A stretch of 64,000 bases of DNA from Nocardia terpenica (lineage in GTDB: Bacteria > Actinomycetota > Actinomycetes > Mycobacteriales > Mycobacteriaceae), in the NCBI RefSeq assembly GCF_013186535.1, contig NZ_JABMCZ010000005.1, positions 1 through 64,000 of the forward strand. Direction: 5' to 3'. Both the position numbers and the translations under genes were made by a program. Shown here piece by piece: positions 43,783-52,514 of the stretch. Numbering within the stretch: the stretch's first letter is position 1; every line of letters starts with the position of its first letter. The notes under the pieces are model-generated. The model was not told where the DNA came from. It searched no databases and worked only from the letters and a program-made list of their open reading frames with translations.

Positions 43783-44445
43783 ATGACCAGGCCCGGCACC
43801 CCGCTGCCGACCCTGCTGCGCCGCGCCGCCGGACGCGCCCTCGGCGGCGAAACCGGCAGCCGCGCCACCGATCTCGACGCCCGCATCCTCGACGCCGCGA
43901 TCACGGTGCTGGCCCGGCGCGGCGCCCGCGCGGCCACCATGGGCGAGGTCGCCGCCGCGGCCGGGGTCGGCCGCGCCACCGTGTTCCGCCGATTCGCCAG
44001 CAAGGACGCGGTCTTCGAGCGGGCCCTGACCCGCGAGCTCACCACCCTGCTCGACACCCTCGCCCAGCGGCTGGCCGCCCTCGACGACCCCGCCGACCAG
44101 GTCGCCGCCGGATTCGCGACCTGCCTGCGCCTGCACCGCCACCCCCTGCTGCACGGCGCCGACCCCGCCCACCGCGCCGAGTTGCTCGACGCCCTCACCC
44201 ACGGCGACCCCGCCCCGATCGCCCTGGCCCATCACCGGGTCCGCGCCCACATCGCCCACGCCCAAGCGGCCGGGCGGATGCCGCCGGGCGACCCCGCCGC
44301 CCAGGCCGACGCCCTGGTGCACATCACCCTCGGCTACCTGTTCGCCCCCAGCCTCGCCGTCGACCTGGACACCCCCGGCGCCGCCGACACCCTCGCCCGC
44401 GTCGCCATCGCCCCCATCCTCACCGCCCCCCGCCCCCGCACATGA
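43783..44445 (+). CDS. TetR-family regulator divergent from the acyl-CoA fusion gene
   Basis: A 220-residue repressor. The HTH lies at about 27-72: ILDAAITVLARRGARAATMGEVAAAAGVGRATVFRRFASKDAVF. The ligand domain follows with LHRHPLLHGADPAH. GGGAGGACGG precedes ATG 43783. A strong inverted repeat is placed between it and the fusion gene. By analogy with KstR/FadR-type regulators it may respond to an acyl-CoA; that is inference. A hairpin terminator starts one base after the stop. Confidence 0.88.
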   Translation: MTRPGTPLPTLLRRAAGRALGGETGSRATDLDARILDAAITVLARRGARAATMGEVAAAAGVGRATVFRRFASKDAVFERALTRELTTLLDTLAQRLAALDDPADQVAAGFATCLRLHRHPLLHGADPAHRAELLDALTHGDPAPIALAHHRVRAHIAHAQAAGRMPPGDPAAQADALVHITLGYLFAPSLAVDLDTPGAADTLARVAIAPILTAPRPRT

Positions 44446-44481
44446 CGATGCCACCGGGGTCGGGGGTTCCCGGTGGCATCG
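44446..44481 (+). terminator. Hairpin terminator of the TetR gene
   Basis: A perfect 13-bp stem (44446-44458 with 44469-44481, 10-nt loop) beginning right after the TetR stop codon. The following 270 bp (to 44751) are relatively AT-rich and hold no gene I can support. Confidence 0.75.
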
Positions 44482-44751
44482 GGGCAAACGGTGTCGACAC
44501 GTGTGGGCGACGGTCGCACCGCCATGGGCCTCATCCGCTCGGTGATGAATTAGCTGACCCGTAGCCAATTTAGCGTACGACGTTGCCGCATGCTAGCTGT
44601 GCCGCGCTGCGAATTTCGCGGCGCCGGTACGCAATCGCCCGAATTGCCCACTGTCAGCGCCGTGATCTCGGCTGGCCACCCGACGAAACCACCACCGGGA
44701 AGTACTTTGCCATTTCTGCCAAGATCAATTGCCTGCCGGTAACTTGCCGCT

Positions 44752-46008
44752 TCAGCTGCGGGCCCCCGCGCACAGCTCGATGCCGAGCAGGGCGTCCACG
44801 GCGTCGGCGATCAGGCCCGGCGCGCTCGCGTCCGGGCCGCCGTACTCCACCGCCTGCCGGGCCCAACTATCCACCGCGGCCAGGGCTTTCGGGGTGTCCA
44901 GGTCGTCGGCCAGGTGCTGGCGCAGCCGCGCCACCGTGTCCTCCGCGTCCGGGCCCGACGCCAGCCGCGTCGCCGACCGCCAGCGCTCGAGCCGCGCCCG
45001 CGCCTGCTCGAGCGTCGCGTCCGACCACTCGCGATCGTGGCGGTAGTGCCCGGCGAACAGGCCCAGCCGGATCGCCGCCGGATCCACCCCCGCCCGCCGC
45101 AGCCGCGACACGAACACCAGGTTGCCGCGCGACTTGGACATCTTCTCCCCGTCCAGGCCGATCAGCCCGGCGTGCACGTAGTGGCGGGCGAACCGGCGAT
45201 GGGCCACCACCGCCTCGGCGTGCGCGGCCGAATACTCGTGATGCGGATAGATCAGATCGCTGCCGCCGCCCTGAATGTCGAACTCCGGGCCCAGCCGGTT
45301 CAGCGCGATCGCCGCACACTCGATATGCCAGCCCGGCCGGCCCGCACCGAACGGCGCCGGCCACGACGGCTCACCCGGGCGCGCCGCCCGCCACAGCAGC
45401 GCATCGATCGGATCCCGCTTACCGGGACGCTGCGGATCCCCGCCCCGCTCGGCGAACAACCGCTCCATCGTGGCCCGGTCGTACCCCGACTCGTAGCCGA
45501 ACTGGGCCGTCGCGTCGTGACGGAAATAGATGTCGGGGAACTCCGCGTCCGCCACCGTGTACGCCGCGCCCGACGCCAGCAGCTTGTCCACCAATTCCAC
45601 GACCTCGCCGACCGATTCGATGGCGCCGATGTAGTCGCGCGGCGGCAGCACCCGCAGCGCGGCCATATCCTCGCGATACAGCGCGATCTCCCGCGACCCC
45701 AGCTCCCGCCAGTCCACCCCGTCGCGGGCGGCCCGCTCGAACAGCGGATCATCCACATCGGTGACGTTCTGCACGTAATGCACCGCGTGCCCGCCGTCGC
45801 GCAGGATCCGGTTCACCAGATCGAAGCTCAGATAGGTGGCCGCGTGCCCGAGATGGGTCGCGTCGTAGGGGGTGATGCCGCACACGTACACCGTGGCCGT
45901 GGCACCCGCCGACACCGGGCGTACCCGACGATCGGCGGTGTCGAACAATCGCAACGGCGGTCCGGATCCGGGGACGGTCGGGACGGCGATATCGGACCAG
46001 GACTGCAT
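44752..46008 (-). CDS. mshC: Mycothiol ligase: L-cysteine:1D-myo-inositol 2-amino-2-deoxy-alpha-D-glucopyranoside ligase
   Basis: A 418-residue class I aminoacyl-tRNA-synthetase-like enzyme of the CysRS/MshC branch. The Zn-binding and HIGH-like region is VYVCGITPYDATHLGHAATYL (Cys43, THLGH 51-55), and the KMSKS loop is EKMSKSRGNLVFVSRL. It begins MQSWSDIAVP as MshC proteins do and lacks the CysRS anticodon domain. It makes Cys-GlcN-Ins, the penultimate step of mycothiol synthesis, using ATP. The longer start at 46059 is rejected. It lies downstream of the phosphatase-DUF3090-SCO1664 genes, an order conserved in actinomycetes. Confidence 0.95.
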   Translation of the reverse strand: MQSWSDIAVPTVPGSGPPLRLFDTADRRVRPVSAGATATVYVCGITPYDATHLGHAATYLSFDLVNRILRDGGHAVHYVQNVTDVDDPLFERAARDGVDWRELGSREIALYREDMAALRVLPPRDYIGAIESVGEVVELVDKLLASGAAYTVADAEFPDIYFRHDATAQFGYESGYDRATMERLFAERGGDPQRPGKRDPIDALLWRAARPGEPSWPAPFGAGRPGWHIECAAIALNRLGPEFDIQGGGSDLIYPHHEYSAAHAEAVVAHRRFARHYVHAGLIGLDGEKMSKSRGNLVFVSRLRRAGVDPAAIRLGLFAGHYRHDREWSDATLEQARARLERWRSATRLASGPDAEDTVARLRQHLADDLDTPKALAAVDSWARQAVEYGGPDASAPGLIADAVDALLGIELCAGARS

Positions 46009-46175
46009 GATTCGAGCGTAAAGGTCAGGTCGACACCCGCGCCCGCCGCCCCCGCTCACCGGTGGTTTACGCCACGTTCACCGACGGGGTGACCTGCGCG
46101 CGGGCCCACCGCGCCGCCGTGTCAACGGTTGCAATTACCCCGCGCGCAACCCGGTCGAACCGGGCGTGTCGCACC

Positions 46176-47009
46176 TCAGAACGCGGGCCAGGGAATCGGG
46201 CGATCGGTCACCGGCAGCGGCATCACCGGATCATCGAGCAACCGCCGCCCCCGCGCGCCCAGCGCCTCGATCTCCGCGTCGGTGATGTGCTCGGCCAGCT
46301 CGTCGCCCACCTCGCCGGGCAGATCCTTCACGAAAGCGCCGATATCGCCGAGCAATTCCTCATCCACCCGCTGCCCGGCCCACCCCCACAGCACGGTGCG
46401 CAGCTTCGGCTCGGTGTGCAGGCAGATCCCGTGGTCGACACCGTACACGCCGCCGTCGAGGCCCTCGAGCGCGTGCCCGCCCTTGCGGTCGGCATTGTTG
46501 AGCAGCACATCCAGCACCGCCATCCGGTGCAGCCGCGGATCGTCGGCGTGCACCAGCGACACCCGCGCACCCGACCCGTCCACCGCGCGCAACACCTCGC
46601 GGAACCCGTCGGGCACCGCGCCCACCGGCACCAGATCCACCAGATCCAGCCGGTCCCCGGGCGCGCCGTCGTGATCGACCGAGTCCACCCAGCGCTGCAC
46701 CATGCCCGGACCCAGCGGGCCCTCGCGCAGGATGGTCTGCGGAATCACCTCCCAGCCCAGCGCCCGCGACACCAGATACGACGCCACCTCACGCCCGGCG
46801 AGCGTGCCGTCGGGGAAATCCCACAGCGGCCGCTCCCCGCGCACCGGCTTGTACACCACCCGCACCGGTGCGGTCGCTGCAGTGTTGCCATCCGCGCCGA
46901 TCTCGCACACCAGGGTGAGGTTGCTGGCGGTGCTCACCCGGCCGATGATCGACAGCTCACCGGTGTGGAACCCATCGGCGTCACCGGGGTCGGCCGCCCG
47001 CGCGCGCAC
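46176..47009 (-). CDS. SCO1664-family protein (PI3/PI4-kinase-like fold, unknown role)
   Basis: A 277-residue protein. VRVVYKPVRGERPLWDFPDGTLAGREVASYLVSRAL near the start looks like the nucleotide-binding lobe with Lys, and VLDVLLNNADRKGGHALEG with YGVDHGICLHTEPKLRTVLWGW matches the HxD/N-like catalytic and DxG-like motifs seen in this atypical kinase family. The partner substrate is unknown. GTG 47009 is preceded by GAGGAG, which overlaps the stop of the DUF3090 gene, so translation is coupled. Part of the conserved cluster beside mshC. Confidence 0.85.
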   Translation of the reverse strand: MRARAADPGDADGFHTGELSIIGRVSTASNLTLVCEIGADGNTAATAPVRVVYKPVRGERPLWDFPDGTLAGREVASYLVSRALGWEVIPQTILREGPLGPGMVQRWVDSVDHDGAPGDRLDLVDLVPVGAVPDGFREVLRAVDGSGARVSLVHADDPRLHRMAVLDVLLNNADRKGGHALEGLDGGVYGVDHGICLHTEPKLRTVLWGWAGQRVDEELLGDIGAFVKDLPGEVGDELAEHITDAEIEALGARGRRLLDDPVMPLPVTDRPIPWPAF

Positions 47010-47012
47010 CGC

Positions 47013-47597
47013 TCACTCCTCGAGATCGGCCGCGCCGAAGATATCGCCGCGCTTGTATCCGTTGGTGCGCACGCACATGTGCCCCTTCGACGACAGCGGC
47101 TCCCCGCACAGCGGGCACGGCGGGCGGCCCGCCGCGATCACCCGCGCCGACCGCAACGCGAACTCCCGCGCCTGCGACGGGGTCAAAAACACCCGCACCG
47201 CGTCCGGGCCCTCCTCGGTGTCGTCGAGCACCACCGACTCGTCGACCTCGGTCTCGGTGATCGCCAGCAACTCGACCACCACCGCCCCGGCATCCGCGTC
47301 CCAGCCCAAACCCATTGTCCCGACCCGGAATTCGGCGTCGATGGGCATCTGCAGCGGGGCGGTGTCGCTGACCTCGTCCGCCTGCGGGGGCACATTCGCG
47401 CCGAACCGGCGCGCCACCTCGTCCAGCAGCAACCCCATCCGGTCGGCCAGCACCTTCACCTGCTGCTTCTCCAGCAGCACGCTGACCACCCGGGGCTCCT
47501 GCACAGCCTGCAGATAGAAGGCGCGATCGCCAGGCTCACCGACGGTTCCGGCGACGAAACGATCGGGGGTGCGAAATACATGGATTGCTCGGGCCAT
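47013..47597 (-). CDS. DUF3090 family protein
   Basis: A 194-residue actinobacterial protein of unknown function. It begins MARAIHVFRTPDRFVAGTVGEPGDRAFYLQA and ends with a zinc-finger-like ARPPCPLCGEPLSSKGHMC-type segment (GRPPCPLCGEPLSSKGHMC). ATG 47597 is chosen over GTG 47603 because AGGAGG lies directly against the latter and 6 nt from the former. It is flanked by the SCO1664 and histidine-phosphatase genes, an order kept next to mshC in Streptomyces and Mycobacterium. Confidence 0.9.
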   Translation of the reverse strand: MARAIHVFRTPDRFVAGTVGEPGDRAFYLQAVQEPRVVSVLLEKQQVKVLADRMGLLLDEVARRFGANVPPQADEVSDTAPLQMPIDAEFRVGTMGLGWDADAGAVVVELLAITETEVDESVVLDDTEEGPDAVRVFLTPSQAREFALRSARVIAAGRPPCPLCGEPLSSKGHMCVRTNGYKRGDIFGAADLEE

Positions 47598-47621
47598 CTG
47601 CACCTCCTGAAACCGACTGCA

Positions 47622-48386
47622 CTACTCGCCACCCGAATCGGGGCGGTCCGCATTCCCATTATCCGTGTTCCCCACCGACTCCACCGGGTCGGCCGCCGCC
47701 GCGCCGACCTCGCCGCCGGGCACCGGTCCCGCCGCCGCCCCGGACCGTTGCTCACCGGTTGCCGCCAGGGCGGACAGGTCGGTGCCGGTGTCGTTGAGCC
47801 GCCACACGAACGGGGCGGTCGGGGTGTAGCGGACGACGCTGATCGACGCCGGCTCCACCACCAGGCGCTGGAAGCCGTCCAAATGGATACCGAACGCGTC
47901 GGCCAGCACCGACTTGATCACATCGCCGTGCGAGCAGGCCACCCACAGCACGTCGCGGCCGTGGCGCTGCGCGTACTCGCGGTCGCGGGCGCGCACGGCC
48001 GCCACCGCCCGCTGCTGCACCTGCGCCAGACCCTCCCCGGCGGGGAACACCGCGCCGGAGGCGTGCCGCTGCACCACCTTCCACAGCGGCTCGGTGACCA
48101 GCTCGGCCAGCGGGCGGCCGGTCCAGTCGCCGTAGTCGACCTCGAGCAGCCGCTCGTCGGGGTCGGGTTCCAGGCCCAGTTTGTCGGCCAGCGGGCCGAT
48201 CGTGCGGGTGCAGCGCAACAGCGGCGAATGCACGATGTACTCGATCGGCAGCGTCGCCAGCCGCTGGGCCACCGCCTGGGCCTGCTCGCGGCCGCGGTCG
48301 GTGAGATCGACCCCCGGGCTGCGGCCGGCCAGGGTGCGCGCGGTGTTCGAGGTCGACACCCCGTGCCGCAGCAGGATCACCGTCAT
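47622..48386 (-). CDS. Histidine phosphatase (MSMEG_4193-like)
   Basis: A 254-residue phosphoglycerate-mutase-superfamily protein. MTVILLRHGVSTSNTARTLAGR has the RHG catalytic motif at residues 7-9. LTDRGREQAQAVAQRL follows. The second His is in VLWVACSHGDVIKSVLADAFG. The last 40 residues are a low-complexity Gly/Ala tail. The substrate is unknown (MSMEG_4193-type). ATG 48386 starts at the catalytic motif; the frame upstream is rejected. It is the first gene of the leftward cluster that runs to mshC. Confidence 0.9.
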   Translation of the reverse strand: MTVILLRHGVSTSNTARTLAGRSPGVDLTDRGREQAQAVAQRLATLPIEYIVHSPLLRCTRTIGPLADKLGLEPDPDERLLEVDYGDWTGRPLAELVTEPLWKVVQRHASGAVFPAGEGLAQVQQRAVAAVRARDREYAQRHGRDVLWVACSHGDVIKSVLADAFGIHLDGFQRLVVEPASISVVRYTPTAPFVWRLNDTGTDLSALAATGEQRSGAAAGPVPGGEVGAAAADPVESVGNTDNGNADRPDSGGE

Positions 48387-49215
48387 GCTGCCCAGCCTAG
48401 GCGATGCCCCCGCCCCCGCCAGCCGACCACGACCCCCGCCCCGCCCTTTTCCGGCCCGCCTCACACCCCCCGCACCGGTGATCATGGGGGCCCACAAGCA
48501 CTTTCACCGCGCACGCCCCCGCCGCGGCCCGCCTGTCCGCTTCGCTGCCAGCGAAATCGCCACGCGCGAGCCCGCTTCCCCGACCCCGGCGGTCCCGGTC
48601 CTCGCCGATACGTCCCATTCCTTGCACGACGTGCGAATTCGCATCCACGGCAAACCTGCGGGGCGTGACGGCACCGAGCTCACCGGCAGGCCACCCGCAG
48701 GCCCGCGTCCGGGACTCGTCCGGGCCGACCCACCGCAGCCGTGTCCGTCTCGTCGACCACCGGAATATGGCGGCTGCGGTCCGGACCGACCGGGACCGGC
48801 GCGGCACCGACCGTGCACGGAATGCGAAGTCGCAGAGGCGGTACCACCAGCGGGAGCGGGCGGCCTCGAGACGACCGCCACGGGGCCTCGGGACGGCCGT
48901 CGCAGGGCGAGGACCGATCCGACCGACAACGCACGGTGGGACCGGGCGCGGTAACGGACCGGTATGCACGAGCCCGGCCCGCCGCAGCCGCGACACGCCG
49001 TGTGCCGGGGGCGAATTCGCGACACGCGGCGCGAATTTCCGGAGCAGGCGGTCGGTTCGGCGCAGCCGTAGGGGTGCGCGGGTGCCGTCCGGACCAGCCG
49101 CTGCCTGGGCGCATGCGGCGCAATTTCGCAGCGACCGCCCCCGGGTGGCCAACCTGCCGACCGATCGGTCCGGCGGTTCGCGGGGGCATAGCCGGACCCG
49201 AACCGGTTGGGGCCC
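48387..49215. other. Long intergenic region without a supported gene
   Basis: About 830 bp between the leftward phosphatase start and the aldo/keto-reductase promoter. Several open frames cross it on both strands but all give Arg/Pro/Ser-rich proteins with no motif, which is what random GC-rich DNA yields. I see no tRNA, repeat or clear operator. Confidence 0.5.
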
Positions 49216-49253
49216 TAGGCTCTTTACCCGTGACGGAAGTGTGGGCACGGTGA
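49216..49253 (+). promoter_or_regulatory. Leaderless promoter and possible 7-codon leader ORF
   Basis: A -10 TAGGCT (49216-49221) is followed after 8 nt by GTG 49230. From it a 7-codon frame (VTEVWAR) runs to a TGA at 49251-49253 that overlaps the reductase ATG as TGATG. This could be a leaderless leader peptide coupled to the gene; unproven. Confidence 0.35.
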
Positions 49254-50215
49254 TGGAACAGCGAGCGGTCGGGCGCAGCGGATTACGGGTGTCCCGGATA
49301 GGGCTGGCCACCCACACCTGGGGCAAGGAGACCGACGCCGAGGACGCGTCGGCGCAACTGGTGGCCTTCGTGGAGGCCGGCGGCACCCTGGTCGACACCT
49401 CCCCCGCCTACCAGGGCGGCGCCGCCCAGCGCATCCTGGGCACCCTCGTCGACGAGATCGTCCCGCGCGGCGACCTGGTGCTCAGCGGCTGCGCGGGCCT
49501 GGCGCCGGTGCCCGGCATCACCGACCCGGCCGGCGGCCCGGCCAGCGACCTGCACTGGACCGTCGACGCCTCCCGGCGCACCCTGCTGCGCCAGCTCGAC
49601 CACACCCTCGCCGAACTCGGCACCGACCACCTCGACCTGTGGAGCGTGGCCGCCTGGGATCCGCTCACCCCGCTCGAGGAGATCACCGCCACCGTCGAGG
49701 ACGCGGTCCGCTCCGGCAAGGTCCGCTACGCCGGGGTGCGCGGCCTGTCGGCCTGGCAGCTGGCCACCTTCGCCGCGGGCGCGCCGATCACCGCCGCCCA
49801 GCACCCGTACTCGCTGCTGGCCCGCGGCCCCGAACGCGACCTGGTGCCCGCGGCCCACCACCACGGCGTCGGCCTGATCGCCACCACCGCCCTCGCCGGC
49901 GGCATCCTCACCGGCAAATACCGCGACGGCGTGCCCGCCGACTCCCGCGGCGCCGACGAGACCGCGGGCGCCGAGCTGCGCGACCACCTCGACGAGCACG
50001 CCGCCCGCGTCGTCGACGCCCTGGTCACCGCCGCCGACGGGCTCGGCACCTCACCGCTGGCGGTGGCGCTGGCCTGGATCCGCGACCGGCCCACCGTCGC
50101 CGGCCTCATCGTCGGCGCCCGCGACATCGGCCAGCTCACCGGCATCCTCGCCGCCGAAACCCTGGAACTGCCCCGCGCCATCGCCGCCGCCCTCGACGAC
50201 GTGAGCCGCGGGTAG
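49253..50215 (+). CDS. Aldo/keto-reductase-like protein with altered active site
   Basis: A 320-residue TIM-barrel AKR. The N-terminus QRAVGRSGLRVSRIGLATHTWG and TLVDTSPAYQGGAAQRILG give the catalytic Asp and Tyr. The Lys position (vlaTK in active AKRs) reads LSGCAG, and the His position (yqvHrwD) reads SVAAWD, so two of the four catalytic residues are missing. NADPH-binding residues near the C-terminus (LIVGARDIGQL) are kept. It may bind NADPH without usual reductase activity, like the potassium-channel beta subunits, or act differently. ATG 49253 is used; GTG 49241 and 49250 are in frame. Confidence 0.82.
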   Translation: MEQRAVGRSGLRVSRIGLATHTWGKETDAEDASAQLVAFVEAGGTLVDTSPAYQGGAAQRILGTLVDEIVPRGDLVLSGCAGLAPVPGITDPAGGPASDLHWTVDASRRTLLRQLDHTLAELGTDHLDLWSVAAWDPLTPLEEITATVEDAVRSGKVRYAGVRGLSAWQLATFAAGAPITAAQHPYSLLARGPERDLVPAAHHHGVGLIATTALAGGILTGKYRDGVPADSRGADETAGAELRDHLDEHAARVVDALVTAADGLGTSPLAVALAWIRDRPTVAGLIVGARDIGQLTGILAAETLELPRAIAAALDDVSRG

Positions 50216-50251
50216 AGGGGCGGGCCGCTGCGGGCCGGTCACCGCCACCAC

Positions 50252-50270
50252 TTAGGCTTGCCTTCATGAG
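50252..50270 (+). promoter_or_regulatory. IdeR/DtxR-like iron box over the leaderless hmuT promoter
   Basis: TTAGGCTTGCCTTCATGAG keeps the left half and centre of the IdeR/DtxR consensus (TTAGG...GCCT) and matches about 12 of 19 positions. It includes a -10 TAGGCT (50253-50258) and the hmuT ATG, so mRNA would start at or near the start codon and the repressor would block the promoter. Confidence 0.5.
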
Positions 50271-51306
50271 CCGTTTCGACCGTGTCCGCGCCGTGTCCGC
50301 CCGCCTGCTGGTGGCGGCCCTCGGCGCGGCGCTGCTCGCCGGGGTGGCCGCCTGCGGGCCCGCGACGACCGCGGCGCGCGCCGGGCAGCAGGGGCCCGCG
50401 ACCGCCTCGATCGGCGACCCGGACCCGGTGCCCATCGGGCCCGCGCCCACCCCGGTGCTGCCCGCGACCGTGCACTCCTTCGACGGCGCCGACGTCACCG
50501 TCACCGACGTCAGCCGCATCATCGCCGTCGACCGCTTCGGCACCCTCGCCCAGACCGTCTACGCGCTGGGACTGGGCCCGAACCTGATCGGCCGCTCCAC
50601 CGCCGCGTCGTTCCCCGCCGTGCGCGACGTGCCCTCCGTCGCGAGCGGCAACGGCAGCATCAATGTGGAAGCCGTTGCCGCGCAACGGCCCACGGTGTTC
50701 CTCACCGACACCGTCAGCGCCACCCCGACCCTGCGCGACCAGCTGCGCGCCCTCGGCATCACCGTCGTCTACTTCGACCCGCAACGCACCCTCGACGGCG
50801 TGGTGCCGCAGATCGAGGCCGTCGCCGCCGCGCTCGGGGTGCCCGGCCCGGGCCGCGCCCTCGCCCAGCGCACCCACGACGAGATCGCCGCGGCCGAAGC
50901 CGCCGTGCCCCACCGGAATCCGCCGCTGAAGATCGCGTTCCTGTACCTGCGCAGCGCCGCCATCACCTTCCTCGGCGGCCCCGGCTCCGGCGGCGACGCC
51001 ATGATCGCCGCCATCGGCGGCATCGACGCGGGTACCGCCGTCAAGCTCACCGAGCCCTACACCCCGATCACCAGCGAGGCCATGATCGCCGCCGCCCCCG
51101 ACGTGCTGCTGGTCATGTCCGACGGCCTCGGCTCCGTCGGCGGCGTCGACGGCCTGCAGAAGGTCCCCGGCATCGCCCAGACCCCCGCCGGACACAACAA
51201 ACGCGTCGTCGACATGTCCGACGCCGTCGTCATCAGCTTCGGCCCCAACACCGGCCGCGCCCTGGCCGCCCTCACCAAGGCCGTCTACGGCACCGAGCAC
51301 GCATGA
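50266..51306 (+). CDS. hmuT: Heme ABC transporter substrate-binding lipoprotein
   Basis: A 346-residue cluster A binding protein of the HmuT/ChuT type. A signal peptide ends with the lipobox LLAGVAAC. The mature part has SRIIAVDRFGTLAQTVYALGL, SINVEAVAAQRPTVFLTDTVS and SEAMIAAAPDVLLVMSDGLGSVGG. These are the paired lobes that clamp heme or a ferric siderophore; heme is favoured by the operon order T-U-V and the short form. Its ATG lies inside an IdeR-like iron box. The stop overlaps the permease start (ATGA). Confidence 0.85.
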   Translation: MSRFDRVRAVSARLLVAALGAALLAGVAACGPATTAARAGQQGPATASIGDPDPVPIGPAPTPVLPATVHSFDGADVTVTDVSRIIAVDRFGTLAQTVYALGLGPNLIGRSTAASFPAVRDVPSVASGNGSINVEAVAAQRPTVFLTDTVSATPTLRDQLRALGITVVYFDPQRTLDGVVPQIEAVAAALGVPGPGRALAQRTHDEIAAAEAAVPHRNPPLKIAFLYLRSAAITFLGGPGSGGDAMIAAIGGIDAGTAVKLTEPYTPITSEAMIAAAPDVLLVMSDGLGSVGGVDGLQKVPGIAQTPAGHNKRVVDMSDAVVISFGPNTGRALAALTKAVYGTEHA

Positions 51307-52412
51307 TCGACCCGACCACCTCCCCCGGGACCGACCCGGGTCGAATACCGGAAACGGCCGCGGCGCCGCCGACGAAGCGGTGGTCGCGGGTGGCGATCGT
51401 GTTCGCGGTATCGGTGGCGGCGCTGGTGGCGCTGGCGCTGGCGTCGGCGGCGATCGGGCAGGTGCCCACCACCCCGCTCGAGGTCGCGGGCAGCGTGCTG
51501 CACCGCATCGGCCTGGACTGGGGGCCGCTGCCCCGCCATCCCGCCGGAGACGTGACGCTGTGGCAGGTGCGGTTCCCGCGCGTGGTGCTGGCCGTGTTCG
51601 TCGGGTCCGCGCTCGCGACGGCGGGCGCCCTGTTGCAGGGGGTGTTCGCGAACCCGCTCGCCGAGCCCGGCGTGATCGGCGTGTCCGCGGGAGCCGCGGT
51701 CGGCGCGGGCATCGTGATCGTGGTCGGCGGCGCGTTCGCGGCGGCCTGGTCGGTCGCCGGGGGCGCGTTCGTCGCCGGGCTGGGCACCACGCTGCTGGTG
51801 TATCTGCTGTCGCGGTCACGCGGGCGGACCGAGACCGTCACGCTGGTGCTCACCGGGGTCGCGGTCAACGCGTTCGCGGGGGGACTGCAATCGTTTCTGC
51901 TGTTCACCGCGTCCCCGGCGGCGCGCGATCAGATCGTGTTCTGGCAGATGGGCAGCCTCAACGGCGCCACCTGGCAGTCGGTGGCGGTGGTCGCGCCGCT
52001 CACCGCGCTCGGCGTCGCCGCCGCCGTGCTGCTCGCACCCCGCCTGGACCTGCTGGCCCTCGGCGAATCCGCCGCCCGCCACCTCGGTGTCGACGTGGAA
52101 CGGTTGCGGCGCAACGTGATCGTCGTGGTCGCCGTGCTGGCCACCGCCGGGGTCGCCTTCACCGGCGTCGTACTGTTCGTGGGCCTGATCGTGCCGCACG
52201 TGGTCCGCATGCTCGTCGGCCCCGCCCACCGCGTGCTCATCCCCATCTCGGCCATCCTCGGCGCGGTCGTGCTGCTCGCCGCCGACATCGGCGCCCGCTC
52301 CCTGGTCACCAACGCCGACCTGCCCCTGGGCATGCTCACCTCCCTCGTCGGCGGCCCCTTCTTCTTCTGGCTGCTGCGCCGCACCCGCGCCCGCTCGGGA
52401 GGCTGGGCATGA
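51303..52412 (+). CDS. hmuU: Heme ABC transporter permease (FecCD family)
   Basis: A 369-residue permease with about ten transmembrane helices. FecCD marks are VRFPRVVLAVFVGSALATAGALLQGVFANPLAEPGVIGVSAGAAVGAG at helix 2-3 and LGVDVERLRRNVIVVVAVL with VLFVGLIVPHVVRMLVG, the coupling region to the ATPase. The hydrophilic N-terminus is about 25 residues long. The start overlaps the hmuT stop. Two tiny overlapping frames bridge it to hmuV. Confidence 0.9.
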   Translation: MIDPTTSPGTDPGRIPETAAAPPTKRWSRVAIVFAVSVAALVALALASAAIGQVPTTPLEVAGSVLHRIGLDWGPLPRHPAGDVTLWQVRFPRVVLAVFVGSALATAGALLQGVFANPLAEPGVIGVSAGAAVGAGIVIVVGGAFAAAWSVAGGAFVAGLGTTLLVYLLSRSRGRTETVTLVLTGVAVNAFAGGLQSFLLFTASPAARDQIVFWQMGSLNGATWQSVAVVAPLTALGVAAAVLLAPRLDLLALGESAARHLGVDVERLRRNVIVVVAVLATAGVAFTGVVLFVGLIVPHVVRMLVGPAHRVLIPISAILGAVVLLAADIGARSLVTNADLPLGMLTSLVGGPFFFWLLRRTRARSGGWA

Positions 52413-52514
52413 CCACGGTGCACCTCGAGCGGGAGGGCGGACATGCGTAGGGCGCGACGCTCGATCACCGGCGCAGCGGCGGCGGGCCTGCGCCGGGAGG
52501 ATGGCCATGAGTAG
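52409..52514 (+). other. Two short overlapping ORFs bridging hmuU and hmuV
   Basis: A 13-codon frame (52409-52450) begins within the hmuU stop (ATGA) and a 23-codon Arg/Ala-rich frame (52443-52514) begins before it ends. The second one ends at a TAG seven bases into hmuV. They could carry ribosomes from hmuU to hmuV by coupling, or be chance. The GGGAGG that serves hmuV lies inside the second frame. Confidence 0.3.

Noticed and set aside
46062..48668. 868-codon rightward frame across SCO1664, DUF3090 and phosphatase genes
   Set aside because: Antisense shadow with no domain; the three leftward genes are conserved families.
48397..49398. Leftward 333-codon frame in the gene-free region
   Set aside because: Overlaps the reductase start, Arg/Pro-rich, no motif or ribosome site; not called.
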